Below are positions 53,440 through 55,522 of a stretch of DNA of 55,522 nt, piece after piece. Under the pieces are notes generated by a model that did no database searches, was not told the origin of the DNA, and worked only from the letters and a program-made list of their open reading frames with translations. The stretch comes from Candidatus Lachnoclostridium avicola. GTDB lineage: Bacteria > Bacillota > Clostridia > Lachnospirales > Lachnospiraceae. Made by a program: the position numbers and the translations under genes. The stretch's first letter is position 1. Every line of letters starts with the position of its first letter. The DNA is taken from the NCBI GenBank assembly GCA_019114465.1, contig DXFM01000035.1, positions 1 to 55,522 of the forward strand, given 5' to 3'.

Positions 53440-53961
53440 ATGGACAGAAGAGGAAAGGACCGGGCGTCCCGGGTGGCCAGATATGGAATGCTCATTGCCC
53501 TGGCTTTTATTTTCAGCTATATTGAGGCGATGATCCCCATCCCATTTCCGGTGCCGGGCATCAAGCTGGGTCTGGCCAACCTGGTGACCATTGTGGGAAT
53601 TTACACCGTGGGGCCCGCGGGGGCGGCGGTGGTGTCCATTCTCCGGGTGGTTCTGGCCGGCTTTACCTTTGGGAACCTGTTCAGCATGTGGTATGGGCTG
53701 TCCGGGTGTATCCTGAGCCTGATCTGCATGATCCTCTGCAGGCGGACCGGAAAGATGGGAATTCTTGGAGTCAGCGTGGTCGGCGGCGTGGCCCACAATA
53801 TAGGTCAGCTCTGCATGGCCGCTTTTCTGGTGGAAAATACGGCGGTTTTCGTCTATCTGCCGGTGCTTCTGGCCGCCGGAGCCATAGCGGGGAGCCTGAT
53901 CGGCCTGCTGGGCGGACTGGTGGCAGAGCGGCTGGAAAAGGCCGGGGCCCGGGGGAAGTAA
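53440..53961 (+). CDS. Gx transporter family protein (HepPP synthase component I-like; EetB-like)
   Basis: A 173-residue membrane protein of about five helices (pfam Hpre_diP_synt_I/Gx_transp). The motif FPVPGIKLGLANLVTIVGIY near residue 45 and GLSGCILSLICMILCRR are typical. Many such genes are annotated heptaprenyl diphosphate synthase component I; the family is better described as a transporter, perhaps for flavin precursors or quinone-related compounds. The ATG at 53440 follows AAAGGAAG; earlier in-frame codons lack support. Confidence 0.85.
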   Translation: MDRRGKDRASRVARYGMLIALAFIFSYIEAMIPIPFPVPGIKLGLANLVTIVGIYTVGPAGAAVVSILRVVLAGFTFGNLFSMWYGLSGCILSLICMILCRRTGKMGILGVSVVGGVAHNIGQLCMAAFLVENTAVFVYLPVLLAAGAIAGSLIGLLGGLVAERLEKAGARGK

Positions 53962-53970
53962 ATTTTTATC

Positions 53971-53998
53971 TTGCTTTTTATAAAATCACTTGTATAAT
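53971..53998 (+). promoter_or_regulatory. Promoter of the trkA leader
   Basis: TTGCTT (53971-53976) and a perfect TATAAT (53993-53998) are 16 bp apart, just after the Gx transporter stop. Confidence 0.65.
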
Positions 53999-54031
53999 GA
54001 AATCAGGAACTGCAAAAGCCTGAAAGGAGAA

Positions 54032-54096
54032 GCTGTCCGATGCGACGGCTTTTTTGTTTCGCAGGAAATAAATTTCTCCGGAAAAGATATTTTTAG
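54032..54096 (+). promoter_or_regulatory. trkA leader: intrinsic terminator overlapping a possible 18-codon uORF
   Basis: AAGCTGTC and GACGGCTT (about 54030-54053) pair around CGATGC and are followed by six T residues, about 50 bases after the predicted start: a terminator in front of trkA. The same segment contains AAAGGAG, then an ATG at 54040 opening an 18-residue, basic and aromatic peptide (MRRLFCFAGNKFLRKRYF) ending at 54096. Ribosomes on it would break up the hairpin. Attenuation is inference. Confidence 0.45.
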
Positions 54097-54115
54097 GATA
54101 CAGAAGGAAAAGGAT

Positions 54116-55417
54116 ATGAAGATCATTATCGTAGGATGCGGAAAAGTGGGAAGAACCCTGGCAGAACAGCTGTGCAGGGAGAATCACGATGTGACAGTGA
54201 TTGATCACCGGGCGGAGGCGCTGAAGTATGTGTCAGACAACCTGGATGCCCTGTGCGTAGTGGGAAACGGAGCCGTTTTCCAGACACAGATTGAGGCTGG
54301 GGTTAAGGAGGCGGATCTCCTGATCGCCACGACGGGATCGGACGAGCTGAATATGCTCTGCTGCCTGATCGCGAAGAAGACGGGCGACTGCCACACGGTG
54401 GCCAGAATCAGAAATCCGGAGTATTACCAGGAAATTCAGTATATCCGGGGGGAGCTGAATCTGTCTCTTGCCATCAACCCGGAGCGGGCGGCGGCGGTGG
54501 AGATTGCCAGGCTGCTGAGATTCCCTTCCGCCATCAAGATTGAGCCCTTTGCCAAAGGCCGGGTGGAGCTTTTAAAATTCATGATCCCGAAGGACTCGGC
54601 TCTGGATCAGATGCAGGTGTCGGATGTGGTGAGCAAATTAAAGAGCAATGTGCTGATCTGCGCGGTGGAGCGGGGAGAGGACATTTTCATACCGGACGGC
54701 AGCTTTATCATGCAGGCGGGGGATAAAATCTCCTTCATCGCCTCCCATAAGGATTCGGCGGCGTTTTTCAAAAAGGCGGGAATTGTCAATAACGCCGTGA
54801 AAACGGCGATTCTGGTGGGAGGAGGAAAGCTGGCCTACTATCTGGCGAAGGCCCTGTCCGATACCAGGATCAAAATAAAGATCATTGAGCGGGATGAGAC
54901 CCGGTGCAGGGAGCTGAGCAAGCTCCTGCCCGGCGCCATGATCATTCACGGGGACGGCACAGACCAGAACCTGCTTCTGGAGGAGGGAATCCAGTCCACA
55001 GAGGCGTTTGCGTCCCTGACCGGCGTGGACGAGGAAAATATTATGATGTCCCTCTACGCGGCCAGCCAGTCGAATGCCAAGCTGATCACGAAAGTGGGGC
55101 GGATCGCCTTTGAGAATGTGATCAATTCTCTGAATCTGGGGAGCGTGATCTACCCGAAGCTGCTGACGGCAGATATTATCCTGCAGTACGTGAGGGCCAT
55201 GCAGAATTCCATGGGAAGCAACGTGGAAACCCTCTACAAGATTGTGGCGGACAAGGCGGAGGCCCTGGAGTTCCGTGTGAGGAAAGACGCTCCCATGCTG
55301 GGGGTGCCCCTGGAGCGTCTGAACTTAAAGGAAAATCTGCTCCTGGCCTGCATCAACCGCAACGGAACCATCATCATGCCGAGAGGCCAGGATATGGTGT
55401 GGTATAAAAAAAGTTGA
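54116..55417 (+). CDS. trkA: Trk potassium uptake regulator TrkA, C-terminus apparently truncated by an IS
   Basis: A 433-residue cytosolic gating subunit with two RCK_N/RCK_C units: the first NAD-binding motif is IIIVGCGKVGRTLAEQL, the second ILVGGGKLAYYLAKAL with a start of the second half near residue 224. It controls K+ entry through TrkH/TrkG, which are not in the window. The protein ends RGQDM-VWYKKS: the family normally continues with a further RCK_C strand (about 20 residues). The last codons lie in sequence that looks like the left end of an insertion sequence. ATG 54116 has AAGGAAAAGG upstream. Confidence 0.88.
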   Translation: MKIIIVGCGKVGRTLAEQLCRENHDVTVIDHRAEALKYVSDNLDALCVVGNGAVFQTQIEAGVKEADLLIATTGSDELNMLCCLIAKKTGDCHTVARIRNPEYYQEIQYIRGELNLSLAINPERAAAVEIARLLRFPSAIKIEPFAKGRVELLKFMIPKDSALDQMQVSDVVSKLKSNVLICAVERGEDIFIPDGSFIMQAGDKISFIASHKDSAAFFKKAGIVNNAVKTAILVGGGKLAYYLAKALSDTRIKIKIIERDETRCRELSKLLPGAMIIHGDGTDQNLLLEEGIQSTEAFASLTGVDEENIMMSLYAASQSNAKLITKVGRIAFENVINSLNLGSVIYPKLLTADIILQYVRAMQNSMGSNVETLYKIVADKAEALEFRVRKDAPMLGVPLERLNLKENLLLACINRNGTIIMPRGQDMVWYKKS

Positions 55418-55522
55418 CAGCTTATTCTCAAGGATTTCATAATAAAACCAAGAGAATAAGGAGGTATTCAAAGTGGCACGTAAATATGACCATGAATACA
55501 AAGTACAGGCAGTAAAACTTGC
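55398..55522 (+). mobile_element. Left end of an IS3-type insertion sequence (continues past window)
   Basis: From about 55398 (TGTGGTATAAAAAAAG, a plausible terminal inverted repeat) the DNA no longer resembles trkA. It contains a promoter-like TTGACA (55414-55419) with CATAAT 18 bp on, a 9-bp inverted repeat CTTATTCTC (55421-55429)/GAGAATAAG (55452-55460), and then the start of a transposase gene. The exact left boundary cannot be fixed without the other end or target duplication. Confidence 0.75.
55473..55522 (+). CDS. IS3-family transposase OrfA, 5' end only
   Basis: AAGGAGG precedes a GTG start and the 16 visible codons read MARKYDHEYKVQAVKL. This is the N-terminus of the HTH_Tnp_1/OrfA proteins of IS3-type elements, which bind the terminal repeats and are usually joined to OrfB by a programmed -1 frameshift. 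The rest lies beyond the window. Confidence 0.8.
   Translation, partial: MARKYDHEYKVQAVKL

Overview
The window reads as chromosomal DNA of a GC-rich, anaerobic, low-redundancy Firmicute, most likely a Lachnospiraceae (Clostridium cluster XIVa) gut bacterium. The evidence is AGGAGG-type ribosome binding sites, a CIRCE/HrcA heat-shock operon, a T-box leader, a rimP-nusA-rnpM-ylxQ-infB-rbfA block, a NifS/NifU/MnmA set, a giant 2-hydroxyacyl-CoA dehydratase activase-like protein and a spore-type lipid flippase. The species cannot be fixed from the sequence alone.

Layout. 1-9 kb: a truncated SpoVB-type flippase (minus), then nifS-nifU-mnmA (sulfur mobilisation feeding tRNA 2-thiouridylation), tRNA-Ser(CGA), and a 1455-residue double-ASKHA activase starting at TTG. 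8.7-18.9 kb: a small HTH regulator, an acidic hypothetical protein, an isolated glgB, a TetR regulator, two tRNA-Leu genes, an iron-containing alcohol dehydrogenase behind a complete leucine-type T-box leader, a heterodimeric ABC exporter with its own MarR regulator and operator, and a membrane-anchored amidase. 19-27 kb: a Na/Pi cotransporter with a PhoU tail and the lower-glycolysis genes gap, pgk, tpiA and gpmI, followed by a Gfo/Idh/MocA oxidoreductase. Between gap and pgk lies an unusual run of five hairpins. 27-36.4 kb: an SsuBC/TauBC-like ABC pair without a binding protein but with a strongly folded leader, then a complete phosphate regulon pstS-C-A-B, two tandem phoU genes and phoPR. 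36.5-45.2 kb: rimP, nusA, rnpM, ylxQ, infB, rbfA, a DHH phosphoesterase, truB and ribF. infB carries eight perfect-length 48-bp repeats. 45.3-55.5 kb: ketopantoate reductase, hrcA-grpE-dnaK-dnaJ under CIRCE, a diguanylate cyclase, an EetA/EetB-like head-to-head pair, trkA and the start of an IS3-type insertion sequence that appears to have cut off the end of trkA.

Most of the window is housekeeping. The points most worth a second look are the leucine T-box (specifier CUG) controlling an alcohol dehydrogenase that sits immediately upstream of the cognate tRNA-Leu(CAG) gene, the structured leader of the orphan ABC pair, the gap-pgk hairpin array with a dispersed repeat recurring upstream of the DHH gene, the infB minisatellite, and the trkA-IS junction. 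I did not find a defence island, prophage, CRISPR array or clearly new multi-gene system.
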